Shown piece after piece: positions 51,231 to 59,553 of a DNA stretch of 64,000 nt. Source of the stretch: Hymenobacter metallilatus. GTDB lineage: Bacteria > Bacteroidota > Bacteroidia > Cytophagales > Hymenobacteraceae. The DNA is taken from assembly GCF_003944705.1 (NCBI RefSeq), contig NZ_RWIS01000001.1:310001-374000 (forward strand). The letters are read 5' to 3'. Position 1 is the first letter of the stretch; every line of letters begins with the position of its first letter. The position numbers and the translations under genes were made by a program. The notes under the pieces were generated by a model. The model was not told the DNA's origin. It ran no database searches and saw only the letters and a list, made by a program, of their open reading frames with translations.

Positions 51231-53294
51231 ATGCTACACACCTATCTTCTCGCTCCTTTCTCCTCTCCCACGCGGCAACAGCAGTTCGAAGCCGTAAAAG
51301 CGGCCCTGGCCGCCGAAACAGACGCCCCCTACACGGTGCTACTCGGCAACCTGGAACTGGCCGATGCTCCTGATCCACTGGATGCCATTATTCTGCGGCC
51401 CCGCAGCCTTACGCTGGTGCAGCTGTTGCCCCAGGGCGGAGTATTGCATATATCGGATTTGCGCACGGGGCCCTGGTTTCTGGATGGGGTAGCCCTGGAA
51501 GTTCCGGGAGACCACCCCACTCCATTTACCCGGTTTGAGCAGCAGCGTACTGCGCTGGCGGCCTGGCTGGCCGAGCACTTGCCACCGGAGGCAGCCAACC
51601 TGCATTTTATCAGCGGCCTGGTACTATTCGGCGACGTAGTGCGCTTCGGGCCGGAGGTGGAAACCTGTATGGCGGCCGTGCCCTCGGCCTCCATGTTTCA
51701 TCTGCTGCCCGACCCCAGCCGGTTCACCCGGCGCCTTGCCTTGCTGGCAACCCCCGAAATTGACCTGACTCCAGCAGAATTGGAGCAGCTGACTGCCGGC
51801 CTGCCCCACTCGCAGCCGTACCCGAGTACCCAGCCCGAGGCCGCGGCCGAGCCTACGCCCAGTACGCTGTTGCGCCAGAAAGCCGGTCAGCTGTGGCGCT
51901 GGCTGGGCGCCGAAGATCTGGATCAGCTGGACCGGGGAACTTCGGGTTACGAAATTGACCTGGATGCCCGAAATCAGGAAAAGCAGGCCCTGGAAGATAT
52001 GCGGGCCCAGCTGCAGCAGGATATGCAGCAGCAGCTGGGGGCACTGGCCAGCCGGGAAGCTGAGCGGGAACAGCGGATTGCCCAGCTGCAGCAGCAGCTC
52101 CAAAAGGCCCCCGTAGCGCCCGAAGCCCCCGATCTGCAGGCCCAGCTGGCCGCCGAGAAGCGGGAAAAAGCCGCGCTGGAAGCCTCCATGCTCACGTACC
52201 GCCAAGAGCTGGAAAACCGCAATACGGAACTGGGGCAGAAAATCCAGCAGCTGGAAAACCTGATTGAGCGGCTGGCTTCGGCCCCGGTGCAGCCAGGTCC
52301 TGTACCAGACGCTACACCCAACACCGCACCACGGAGCACGCCCGCCCCTGCCCCGCCACCTACCGCCCCAGCGCCGGCTCCGCTTCAACCTGCTTCGGCA
52401 GCCCCCACCAGGCCAGCCCCACTTGTTGGCGCTCCGGCTACCGAGGCGCCGGCTGCCCCAACTCCTCCCCCTGGTAGCCGGGTAGCCGGCGGGAAGAGCC
52501 AGTTCGGACGTCCGGCCAGTGCCGTTGGGCAGGGCCTGGCCGGCTGGAACCGGTGGTGGCCCGTGTTCCGCCGGCGCCTGAGCCGGCTCCGGGTTTCTTT
52601 GCCGACCCGCCAGCCGATGCCCGTGTGGGCAGGGTACGCAGCCGGCGCAGCAGCGGTACTGGTCTTCCTCCTGTGGCTCAGCAACCGGTCCGATGCCCCT
52701 GCTACGTTCAGCCACCAGGGCCGGGTGGGCTTGCTGGCCGCCAACGGCGACACCCTGCTCCCCGCCCGTTATACCAGCATTGGGACCTTTCAGGAAGACC
52801 GGGCAGTGGTGGAGCGGGACGGGGTGTTCGGCTTCGTGCAGGCCGATGGCACCGAGGTTGTGCCCCCAGCCTACGATGCGCTATACCCGTACGCGGATGG
52901 CTACGCCCGGGCCAAAATAGGCGGACTATACACGTTCATCGACCAGAAAGGAGAAGAGTTTGGCGCCTATTATTACGCCGCCCGCGACTTTTCCGAGGGC
53001 TGGGCGGCGGTACTCGACCATCGGGGCTGGCACTACATCAACGGGCCCGATGAGCCGGCTCAGCCCATCATTTTTCAGGAGGCATATTCTTTTCACCAGG
53101 AGCTGGCCCGCATCAAAACGGCCGGGCATTTCACTTTCATTCAGGCCGACTACCTGGCGGATACTACCACTGGCACTGCTCCCTTTGGCCGCTACAGCAG
53201 CGCCACAGATTTCGATGACCAAGGCCGGGCCCGCGTGGTACAAAACGGCCGCAGCTTTTCCATTGACCGAAACGGGGAGGAAGTACAGCAGTAA
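51231..53294 (+). CDS. NERD-like, coiled-coil, membrane and WG-repeat protein
   Basis: The start at 51231 gives MLHTYLLAPFSSPTRQQQFE. The 687-residue protein has four parts. Residues 1-160 read DAIILRPRSLTLVQLLPQGG and ISGLVLFGDVVRFGPE, like a NERD nuclease-related domain. Residues 227-347 are a Gln/Glu-rich coiled coil, then comes a Pro-rich stretch. A membrane helix lies at 463-484 (GYAAGAAAVLVFLLWLS). The final 200 residues are WG-type repeats (GRVGLLAANGDTLLPARYTS, DGVFGFVQADGTEVVPPAYD). The whole is a cytoplasmic sensor part tied to an outside repeat part. The function is unknown. Confidence 0.7.
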   Translation: MLHTYLLAPFSSPTRQQQFEAVKAALAAETDAPYTVLLGNLELADAPDPLDAIILRPRSLTLVQLLPQGGVLHISDLRTGPWFLDGVALEVPGDHPTPFTRFEQQRTALAAWLAEHLPPEAANLHFISGLVLFGDVVRFGPEVETCMAAVPSASMFHLLPDPSRFTRRLALLATPEIDLTPAELEQLTAGLPHSQPYPSTQPEAAAEPTPSTLLRQKAGQLWRWLGAEDLDQLDRGTSGYEIDLDARNQEKQALEDMRAQLQQDMQQQLGALASREAEREQRIAQLQQQLQKAPVAPEAPDLQAQLAAEKREKAALEASMLTYRQELENRNTELGQKIQQLENLIERLASAPVQPGPVPDATPNTAPRSTPAPAPPPTAPAPAPLQPASAAPTRPAPLVGAPATEAPAAPTPPPGSRVAGGKSQFGRPASAVGQGLAGWNRWWPVFRRRLSRLRVSLPTRQPMPVWAGYAAGAAAVLVFLLWLSNRSDAPATFSHQGRVGLLAANGDTLLPARYTSIGTFQEDRAVVERDGVFGFVQADGTEVVPPAYDALYPYADGYARAKIGGLYTFIDQKGEEFGAYYYAARDFSEGWAAVLDHRGWHYINGPDEPAQPIIFQEAYSFHQELARIKTAGHFTFIQADYLADTTTGTAPFGRYSSATDFDDQGRARVVQNGRSFSIDRNGEEVQQ

Positions 53295-53352
53295 CCTAGG
53301 GTTTTAGCGGCCGGACGGCGTAGAAACTACACAACTAGTCCCCGTCCTGCGC

Positions 53353-53781
53353 TTAGTCGCGGTGCTTTTTCCAGCCTTTGTGCTTACCCTTACCGCGGCC
53401 CCGGAACCACGCCGACCAGCTTTGGGCCGGCACTACCACTACCCGGCCATTGGTGGGCACCGCCGGCGCCGGTCCGGCCAGCTGCAGGCGGCCGTTGCCG
53501 GCCCGGCTCAGCGTGGTGGCTTCGCCCAGCATTGTGCAGCCTTCTCCGTCGTGCAGCTCTGTCCGGCGGCCGTCCCGCTGCACCACAAACCCGTCGCGGG
53601 TAACCAGGCGGCCATTAGGCAGGCGGATATCCCGGGGCATGGGCTTGATTTCGCCATTGCGCACGAGGTACATGGTTCCGTCGCGCCGCTGAAATCCGTC
53701 GTTAGCCTGGGCCAGCAGCACATGCTGCCCGAGTAGGAGAACCAGAGTGAGAAAGGCGGCAGGGGAGGAAAATCGGGGCAT
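53353..53781 (-). CDS. Small secreted protein, DUF6799-like repeats
   Basis: The start at 53781 gives MPRFSSPAAFLTLVLLLGQH, a signal peptide, for a 142-residue protein. The mature part has repeated short units GFQRRDGTMYLVRNGEIKPM and LVTRDGFVVQRDGRRTELHD, which look like the DUF6799 repeat. It ends in a basic tail (GRGKGKHKGWKKHRD). I am not sure of the family. It is convergent with the NERD/WG gene. Confidence 0.55.
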   Translation of the reverse strand: MPRFSSPAAFLTLVLLLGQHVLLAQANDGFQRRDGTMYLVRNGEIKPMPRDIRLPNGRLVTRDGFVVQRDGRRTELHDGEGCTMLGEATTLSRAGNGRLQLAGPAPAVPTNGRVVVVPAQSWSAWFRGRGKGKHKGWKKHRD

Positions 53782-53964
53782 ATACGGTACTGAAAACTGA
53801 GAATCCAAGGGCTTCCCTTACGAAGGAGGCTGCCTCGGGTTGGCACAGGAGTAATGGGGCTGAATTTGGGGCTGCCGAATGGGTTACCTTACCGCCGCCT
53901 GTCTGATTAAGCTCCACACCACGCTGGTGTGAAGCTTGTTCCATTCACTTTTGCTTTTCGTATC

Positions 53965-54324
53965 ATGAAAACCATCTTCAAATCCCTGTTTTTTGCCACG
54001 GCGGTTACTTTCGCGGCGGCCTCCTGCACCCAGGAAGGCAAGAAAGATGCCGATGCAGCAGCTGCCCAAACCGAAGCCGCCGCCGAAAACGCCGGTGCTG
54101 CCGCTGCTGCCGAGGCCAACAACGCTGCGGCTGCCACCGATGATGCCGTAGAAACTGCCGGTCAGCAGGCCGAAGCCGCCGGGGAGCAAGCCGCCGCTAC
54201 TACTGCCGCCGCCGCCGACAAAGCAGCCGCCGAAACCAAAGCAGCCGCCGCCAAAACCGAAGCCGCTGCCGAAAAAGCCGCCGGCGACGCTAAAGCCGAA
54301 ATTAACGCTGCTCAGCAGAAATAA
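53965..54324 (+). CDS. Alanine-rich lipoprotein
   Basis: The start at 53965 gives MKTIFKSLFFATAVTFAAAS then Cys21, a lipobox. The 119-residue protein is almost only Ala, Glu, Thr and Lys in heptad-like order, with repeated AAAEKA and AETKAAAAKT units, so it is a long single alpha helix or coiled coil. It probably spans the periplasm or cushions the outer membrane. The gene has a clear terminator. Low complexity prevents a family call. Confidence 0.7.
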   Translation: MKTIFKSLFFATAVTFAAASCTQEGKKDADAAAAQTEAAAENAGAAAAAEANNAAAATDDAVETAGQQAEAAGEQAAATTAAAADKAAAETKAAAAKTEAAAEKAAGDAKAEINAAQQK

Positions 54325-54365
54325 GAAAAAGCCAGGGCCGCATAAGTGGCCCGTCAGCTCTTCTG

Positions 54366-54395
54366 GCCCGGACTGCACGGCGGTCCGGGCTTTTC
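54366..54395 (+). terminator. Terminator after the Ala-rich lipoprotein
   Basis: GCCCGGAC/GTCCGGGC stem, loop of nine bases, then TTTT. Confidence 0.85.
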
Positions 54396-54456
54396 TGTGC
54401 CCGTTGGGGTTCAGCTGCGTGCATACTCACACAGCAGGGCGGTCTGAACGCCCGCT

Positions 54457-55995
54457 CTAGGAGGTCGTAGCTGTTGGCTCGGCCACCCCTGCCAGCTCCA
54501 GCAGCACTTGGTAATAAGGCCGGTGCTGAATGCGGGCCTGTAGCCAGCTATAAAAGCTGAGGGCCTGCAGGTCCTCCTGCTGCAGGGGTACAAAAGCCGG
54601 CAGCTGGTCGGCACGGTCGGCGAAGCTCTTGGCGCGGGGGGCGTCGGGGTTTTCGATAATGTCGCGCACCAGCTGCAAATACCCAAGCACGGCCGCATAA
54701 CCTCCCCCATCGGGCCCGAAACGCTCCTTAATGAGACGGTCAATAGCCCGCAAACGGTTTAGGGCCAGGTCGGAGTTGCCAAGCTCCAGCTGAATCAGCA
54801 TTTCACCCATGTTGCGGTTTAGCACCCATTCTACTCCCATCTCCTGCTCGCACCAATGGTCGGTGCGGCCAATGGCCAGTAGGGCCTGGTTAGCCCGCTG
54901 GAACTGGCCCTCGGCAAAATAGTGGAAGCCCAGGCCCAGGCGGGCCGTTAGCTGCTCCCGGGGTGGCAGGCTGGTTTTCAGAATTTCTTCCAGCAGCCGG
55001 ATACTTTCGGCATTACGGCGCAGGAAGGCCAGATTGGCCGCCAGCAAAAACGTATACCGGGGCCAGAACGAAGCGCCCCGCAGGCGGGGGCCAGCCTCCA
55101 GCAGCTCTCGCAGCCGCTCCAGGTAGTTAATGGACTCCTGGAAGCGGCGGGTGCGGTACAGGGCGTGGGCAATCATGTACAGCAGCCCCAGCTGCGCCTC
55201 GCGGTGCGCCGGCTGAAACCCGTGCCGCTTTTCCATGAGGTGGTAGCACCGGATTACAAAGGGGGCGAAGGCCAGATAGTCGCGGCGTACGAGCATGGCT
55301 GCCCGCGCAATAGACATGAGCCGGTAAAGCAGCGTGGGGCGCCGGGCAAAGGCCTCCTGCAAATCGTACTCGCGCAGCACCTCCTGAAGAATGGCATCGA
55401 ATGACTCGGCGGCCCGACCTTTCACGCGGGCCTCGCGCAGGCGCTGCCGGATCAGGCTGTCGGCAATGTTGGCGCGCTCTTCCTCATCGGCGGCCTTTTT
55501 GTTGAGGTTGCGGCGGCGAATAATATCCGGCAGGTCGTCGGCGTGCTTACTACCGGCCTGGGCAATCTGGAGGTTGTACACCGTGTTCAGCAGCTCGTAC
55601 TGCTCATTCTGCTGCGCCAGCTTTTCGGCTTTGCGCAACATATTCCAGGCTAGGCGGCCAATACCGGTTTCAAACAGGTACTGCGCCAGCGTAAGCAGCC
55701 CCCGCACCGAGGAGGCAGCCGTGGGGTCCTGCTGGCGCTGGCGGAGCAACAGGTAGTCGGTGAGGTGGCGCATGAGGCGCTTGCGCAGGGCGTAGTAGGC
55801 TACGGCGTTGGGCTCCTCGGGGTACAGGCGAGCCAATAGCTCCTCGGTTGAGTACTCTTTTTGGTGCAGCAGCAGGTCGCAGAGGCGCACATCCATGCGC
55901 CCTTTCTGCTTGCGGCGCTGCCGCTGAATAAACTGCCGGAAGTCCTTACGGTCATCGACTGAGAAGGTGCTGAGCGTGGTCCGCAGATCATCCAT
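54457..55995 (-). CDS. Helical-repeat protein of unknown function
   Basis: The start at 55995 gives MDDLRTTLSTFSVDDRKDFR; the longer frame to 56046 is unlikely. The 512-residue protein has no signal peptide and is helical throughout, with TPR-like helix pairs such as AWNMLRKAEKLAQQNEQYEL, RTRRFQESINYLERLRELLE and ARLGLGFHYFAEGQFQRANQ. It resembles large helical-repeat scaffold proteins known only from Bacteroidota. The opening stretch (KDFRQFIQRQRRKQKGRMDV) is a family-like signature. A cytoplasmic scaffold role is inferred. Confidence 0.65.
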   Translation of the reverse strand: MDDLRTTLSTFSVDDRKDFRQFIQRQRRKQKGRMDVRLCDLLLHQKEYSTEELLARLYPEEPNAVAYYALRKRLMRHLTDYLLLRQRQQDPTAASSVRGLLTLAQYLFETGIGRLAWNMLRKAEKLAQQNEQYELLNTVYNLQIAQAGSKHADDLPDIIRRRNLNKKAADEEERANIADSLIRQRLREARVKGRAAESFDAILQEVLREYDLQEAFARRPTLLYRLMSIARAAMLVRRDYLAFAPFVIRCYHLMEKRHGFQPAHREAQLGLLYMIAHALYRTRRFQESINYLERLRELLEAGPRLRGASFWPRYTFLLAANLAFLRRNAESIRLLEEILKTSLPPREQLTARLGLGFHYFAEGQFQRANQALLAIGRTDHWCEQEMGVEWVLNRNMGEMLIQLELGNSDLALNRLRAIDRLIKERFGPDGGGYAAVLGYLQLVRDIIENPDAPRAKSFADRADQLPAFVPLQQEDLQALSFYSWLQARIQHRPYYQVLLELAGVAEPTATTS

Positions 55996-56198
55996 ACCGG
56001 TAATATAGATGGACCGCTCCCGGAACCCAAGCCCGGGTGCTGGCAAGTCTGATTAATTCTTTGCATTGCATTCATATTCAATTTATTACACTCAACAACA
56101 ATTCAATCCTATAGTCTAAGCTGTCCGGAAAGTGGTTAGGGCCACACCACGCAATATGTAACCTTCGGATCATCTTGCTTCCTAACCCTATATGCTAC

Positions 56199-56942
56199 AT
56201 GAAACACTTCCTACTATTGCTGTTGCTGCTGTGCAGCCTGGGGGCCCGGGCTCAGGATGTGCTTACCAAAACCAACGGCGAAGAGCTGCAGGTAAAGGTG
56301 CTGGAGATTACGCCCACCGAGGTACGCTACAAGCGCACCGACAACCCCGATGGCCCCCTGATTACCGTGCGCCGCCACGATGTATTTATGATCCGCTACG
56401 CCAACGGAACCAAGGAAATGCTGGGCGGTAGCCTGCCCACCAACGTGCCGGCTCCAACACCGGTGCCCGGGGCGGCTACCGGCAGCCTGGTGCCCGGCGA
56501 CGAGCCCCCGGCTTACGAGGATATTCACTTGAACGGCCCGCGCCTGGGCATTACCGTACTGACGGGGGGCGTGGCCGCCAAGGCCGACCGGGAGCTGAAC
56601 GTGAATCCGTTCCTGACGCAGTTTGGCTGGCAGTTTGAAACCCGCATCTTCCGCATGCCCAACGGCACTTCCGGCCTGCTGGAGTTTGTGCCACTTATTG
56701 GGGGCCTGGAGCAAGGCAAGTTTCTGCCCAGCCTCAACGCCCTGATCGGCATCAGAGGGCCCAAGGGCATCGAGTTCGGGTTAGGTCCGAACGTGTCGCC
56801 GGCCGGGGCACACATTGCCCTGGCTGTGGGTACGTCCTTCCGCAGCAATGGCATCAACTTCCCCGTCAATCTGGCGGTGGTGCCCGGCGACGGAGGTGCC
56901 CGGATTAGCCTGCTGCTCGGCTTCAATTCCCGCACCCGCTGA
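56199..56942 (+). CDS. Secreted protein of unknown function, paralogue A
   Basis: The start at 56199 gives MKHFLLLLLLLCSLGARAQ, a strong signal peptide; an upstream TTG at 56175 is ignored. The 247-residue protein opens DVLTKTNGEELQVKVLEITP and VFMIRYANGTKEML, words it shares with the next gene. The C-terminal part looks like a beta barrel or beta-sandwich (LGPNVSPAGAHIALAVGTSF). No family is recognised. The two genes are in tandem, 30 bases apart, so a duplication followed by divergence is likely. Confidence 0.65.
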   Translation: MKHFLLLLLLLCSLGARAQDVLTKTNGEELQVKVLEITPTEVRYKRTDNPDGPLITVRRHDVFMIRYANGTKEMLGGSLPTNVPAPTPVPGAATGSLVPGDEPPAYEDIHLNGPRLGITVLTGGVAAKADRELNVNPFLTQFGWQFETRIFRMPNGTSGLLEFVPLIGGLEQGKFLPSLNALIGIRGPKGIEFGLGPNVSPAGAHIALAVGTSFRSNGINFPVNLAVVPGDGGARISLLLGFNSRTR

Positions 56943-56972
56943 TAGCGGCTCTTCTCACATTTGTTGCCTGCT

Positions 56973-57551
56973 ATGCGCCAGTGTATACTTCTGCTATGTG
57001 GCCTGCTGCTGGGGCTGCGTACCACTGCCCAGGACGTGATTCTGCAAACCAATGGGGAGGAGTTGACCGGGAAAGTCCTGACCATTACACCCGAGCTGAT
57101 TACCTACCGGAGCCCGGCTGCCGATACGCTCCGGATTGCCGCCGGGCAAGTATTCCTGATCCGGTATGCCAACGGTACCAAGGAGGTGTTGCAGCGCCCA
57201 ACGCCCCCTCCGCCCGGGTTGCTGAGCAGGGAGGCGGCCTATGCTCAGGGCCGCCGTGATGCGCGCACCCACTTTAGAGCACCCGGGGTTTTCTGGGGCA
57301 CCTATGCCGCTACGGTGCTGACCGGGTACGGAGGGGTGGCAACCGGAGTGACAACAAGCCTGGTACCGCCGGCGGAACGTAACTTCCGGGTGCCCGATAC
57401 TGGCTTGCTCAGAAACCCCGATTACGTGGCGGGCTACCGGCGGCAGGCCCAGAATAAAAAAATCGGGAGTGCCGCGGGCGGTTTTGGTGCGGGGGTAGGT
57501 ACCATGGTGGTATTGGTAGCGGTGCTACTGGGCACCTACGGGCTGCACTGA
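56973..57551 (+). CDS. Secreted or membrane protein of unknown function, paralogue B
   Basis: The start at 56973 gives MRQCILLLCGLLLGLRTTAQ, a signal peptide, for a 192-residue protein. The first 55 mature residues (DVILQTNGEELTGKVLTITP, VFLIRYANGTKEVL) match the upstream gene closely. After that the two differ completely: B has a short Gly-rich helical part and a C-terminal membrane helix (GTMVVLVAVLLGTYGL). So the shared N-terminal domain is joined to different tails. No known family. Confidence 0.65.
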   Translation: MRQCILLLCGLLLGLRTTAQDVILQTNGEELTGKVLTITPELITYRSPAADTLRIAAGQVFLIRYANGTKEVLQRPTPPPPGLLSREAAYAQGRRDARTHFRAPGVFWGTYAATVLTGYGGVATGVTTSLVPPAERNFRVPDTGLLRNPDYVAGYRRQAQNKKIGSAAGGFGAGVGTMVVLVAVLLGTYGLH

Positions 57552-57620
57552 GCGGGCGGCAACTTCCTGCTGAGCTCCGCCGTACACCGCTTACCCATTC
57601 ATTTAACTTCCCTACCCACC

Positions 57621-57839
57621 ATGGACGCTAACAACAACGGCATCAACGACTCAACTGAGCTGCGCGCTCGGGGCAACTGGAATGAAATCAAAGGACAGGC
57701 CAAGCAGAAGTGGGGCAACCTCACCGACGACGACCTGGACTATCAGGAGGGCCAGCAGGACGAGTGGTTTGGCCGCCTGCAGCATAAAACCGGTGAGGCT
57801 ATTGATGATATTAAAAACTGGTTTCACCGCACATTCTAA
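57621..57839 (+). CDS. CsbD-like stress protein
   Basis: The 72-residue protein matches CsbD family members: RGNWNEIKGQAKQKWGNLTD is the signature, followed by GRLQHKTGEAIDDIKNW. CsbD proteins are small cytoplasmic proteins that rise under general stress (sigma-B in Bacillus, osmotic stress elsewhere); the mechanism is unknown. It stands alone, with a strong terminator after it. Confidence 0.9.
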   Translation: MDANNNGINDSTELRARGNWNEIKGQAKQKWGNLTDDDLDYQEGQQDEWFGRLQHKTGEAIDDIKNWFHRTF

Positions 57840-57872
57840 GTAACTGGCAATACGCATCAGCCTTGCCTGTCA

Positions 57873-57912
57873 ATGGCCCGATTCCACTTTGGTATCGGGC
57901 CATTCTGTTTTG
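57873..57912 (+). terminator. Terminator after the CsbD-like gene
   Basis: ATGGCCCGAT/ATCGGGCCAT stem with an 11-base loop, followed by a TTCTGTTTTG tract. Confidence 0.85.
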
Positions 57913-57974
57913 AACCAGATAAATAATATCAACTATTCAATATTATTTATACATTTATTTACACACCACGTTGT

Positions 57975-58547
57975 ATGCAAACGCCGCTGGAAGAACTGCG
58001 CACCCTGGGAAATACAGCTCTGCTCCGGCTACCAAAAACGGCGTTTTTCTGTTCCCGAGATTACCCGCACCGCATTGAGCGGCTGTCGTACCTGTGGGCC
58101 ATGGAGCAGCGGCAACTCGGGTACTGTGTGTTGTCGGGGTTTCATTCTCAGCTGGAGCAAAGCATTTTCCGTTTTCTGCGCCGTGATGTGCAGCAACCCA
58201 TTGTGTACGTACTGGGCCGGGGTATCCAGCCCGCGCTGCCACTCGAGTACGAGCGGGATATTCAGCTGGGCCGGCTGCTGTTTGTTACTCCTTTTGACCG
58301 GGAGGTGAGCACCGTTACGCAGGAAACGGCCAACATTCGGAACCTGCTGATTGCCGATATGGCCGACCGGTTTTTTATCCCGTACATGCGGCCCGGCGGC
58401 AACCTGGAGCAGCTGCTGCAAGGTGAGGTTATCCGGGGCAAACCTCTCCTTACTCTAAACCTGCCCGAAAACCGGGAGCTGTTCCGGCGCGGGGCCCGGC
58501 TGTACCAGCCCCCGGGGCTGCTGGGTGGCCACCGGGCCCGACTTTAA
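57975..58547 (+). CDS. DprA/SMF-like Rossmann protein, stand-alone
   Basis: The 190-residue protein opens PKTAFFCSRDYPHRIERLSY, then LGYCVLSGFHSQLEQSIFRF and PIVYVLGRGI, and ends with RLLFVTPFDREVSTVTQETA. The order (SR-type strand, V-x-SGf, the VLGRG strand, then a late N-R-x-L-I-A helix) follows the Rossmann-like core of DprA/SMF and LOG-type proteins. It lacks the HTH and SAM-like parts of true DprA. It may bind a nucleic acid or a nucleotide. The likeness is moderate, and the function is inferred. Confidence 0.5.
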   Translation: MQTPLEELRTLGNTALLRLPKTAFFCSRDYPHRIERLSYLWAMEQRQLGYCVLSGFHSQLEQSIFRFLRRDVQQPIVYVLGRGIQPALPLEYERDIQLGRLLFVTPFDREVSTVTQETANIRNLLIADMADRFFIPYMRPGGNLEQLLQGEVIRGKPLLTLNLPENRELFRRGARLYQPPGLLGGHRARL

Positions 58548-58597
58548 CGCCGGACTTACGTATGGACGAACTACTTTCTCACTTTTAGCCTCTTCCT

Positions 58598-59428
58598 ATG
58601 TCTGTTGCTTCCTCCGTGCAGGCTGCTTTGCCTACCTCCCCCTCCTCCGGCATCCGGACGCTGGCCCGCTTTGGGTTTGCGGCCAAGGGAACCGTGTACC
58701 TGTTGATGGGCCTGCTGGCTTTGCTGGCTGCCACCGGCCAGCGGGGCGGACAAACGGCCGATAAGAAGCAGGCCGTGCAAACCCTGCAGAGCCTGCCCGG
58801 CGGCTCCGTGCTGCTCGGCCTGATTGCCCTTGGGCTGCTGGGGTACATTGTATGGCGTTTCACCCAGGCCCTGCGCGACACCGAACACAAAGGCTCCGGG
58901 GCCAAGGGTCTGGGTCGGCGCGTGGGCTATGCCGGTAGCGGCCTGCTGTATGCCAGTCTGGCCTGGTACGCTGCCAATCTCGCCCTGAAAGGCTCCGCCA
59001 GCCAGGGGGGCAACAGCCAGCAAAGCCTGGTTGCCCGCATTCTGAGTTGGCCCGCCGGCGAGTGGATTGTCATACTAATCGGATTTATCATCGTTGGCGT
59101 AGGCATCTACCAGATTGCTAAAGCCTACTCCGGCTCTTTCCACAAGCATGTGAACAGCGCCGATATTCCGGCGGGCCAGCAGAATACCGTTTACCGCATT
59201 GGGCAGCTTGGCTACACGGCCCGGGGCATCGTCATGGGTATTATTGGTTATTTCCTGGTACAGGCCGGCCGTAAGCACCAGGCCGCCGCCGCCGGCACCA
59301 CCGACGAAGCCTTTGACCTGTTGGCTACTATGGGACCGGCCGTGCTGGGCATTGTAGCCTTCGGACTGATGTGCTATGGCCTCTACATGCTGGTGCAAGC
59401 CAAATACCCCGTCCTACCCCGGGTGTAG
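58598..59428 (+). CDS. DUF1206 membrane protein
   Basis: The 276-residue protein has six to seven membrane helices in paired repeats: GFAAKGTVYLLMGLLALLAA, VLLGLIALGLLGYIVWRF, GYAGSGLLYASLAWYAANLA, GEWIVILIGFIIVGVGIYQI and YTARGIVMGIIGYFLVQA. The R-x-G-F-A-A-K-G and G-Y-A-G-S-G words belong to DUF1206, found in many Bacteroidota and Actinobacteria; the function is unknown. The length matches the family. A GTTAGTTG repeat follows. Confidence 0.9.
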   Translation: MSVASSVQAALPTSPSSGIRTLARFGFAAKGTVYLLMGLLALLAATGQRGGQTADKKQAVQTLQSLPGGSVLLGLIALGLLGYIVWRFTQALRDTEHKGSGAKGLGRRVGYAGSGLLYASLAWYAANLALKGSASQGGNSQQSLVARILSWPAGEWIVILIGFIIVGVGIYQIAKAYSGSFHKHVNSADIPAGQQNTVYRIGQLGYTARGIVMGIIGYFLVQAGRKHQAAAAGTTDEAFDLLATMGPAVLGIVAFGLMCYGLYMLVQAKYPVLPRV

Positions 59429-59430
59429 AG

Positions 59431-59543
59431 TTGTTAGTTGTTGGTTGTTAGTTGCTGGTTGTTAGTTGTTAGTTGCCAGTTGTTATGATCACACACTTAT
59501 TTTCTAACAACCAACAACTAACAACCAGCAACTAACAGCTAGC
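59431..59543. repeat. GTTAGTTG-type inverted low-complexity repeat
   Basis: A G/T-only block (TTGTTAGTTGTTGGTTG-like) at 59431-59484 faces a matching A/C block at 59503-59537. The core TGTTAGTTGCTGGTTGTTAG is an exact inverted match. It lies between the DUF1206 gene and a convergent gene, where it might slow or end transcription. Confidence 0.75.
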
Positions 59544-59553
59544 ATCCAACGCA

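Noticed and set aside
59431..59543. GTTAGTTG repeats as a CRISPR array
   Set aside because: There are no regular spacers and no cas genes; the units are low-complexity and inverted.
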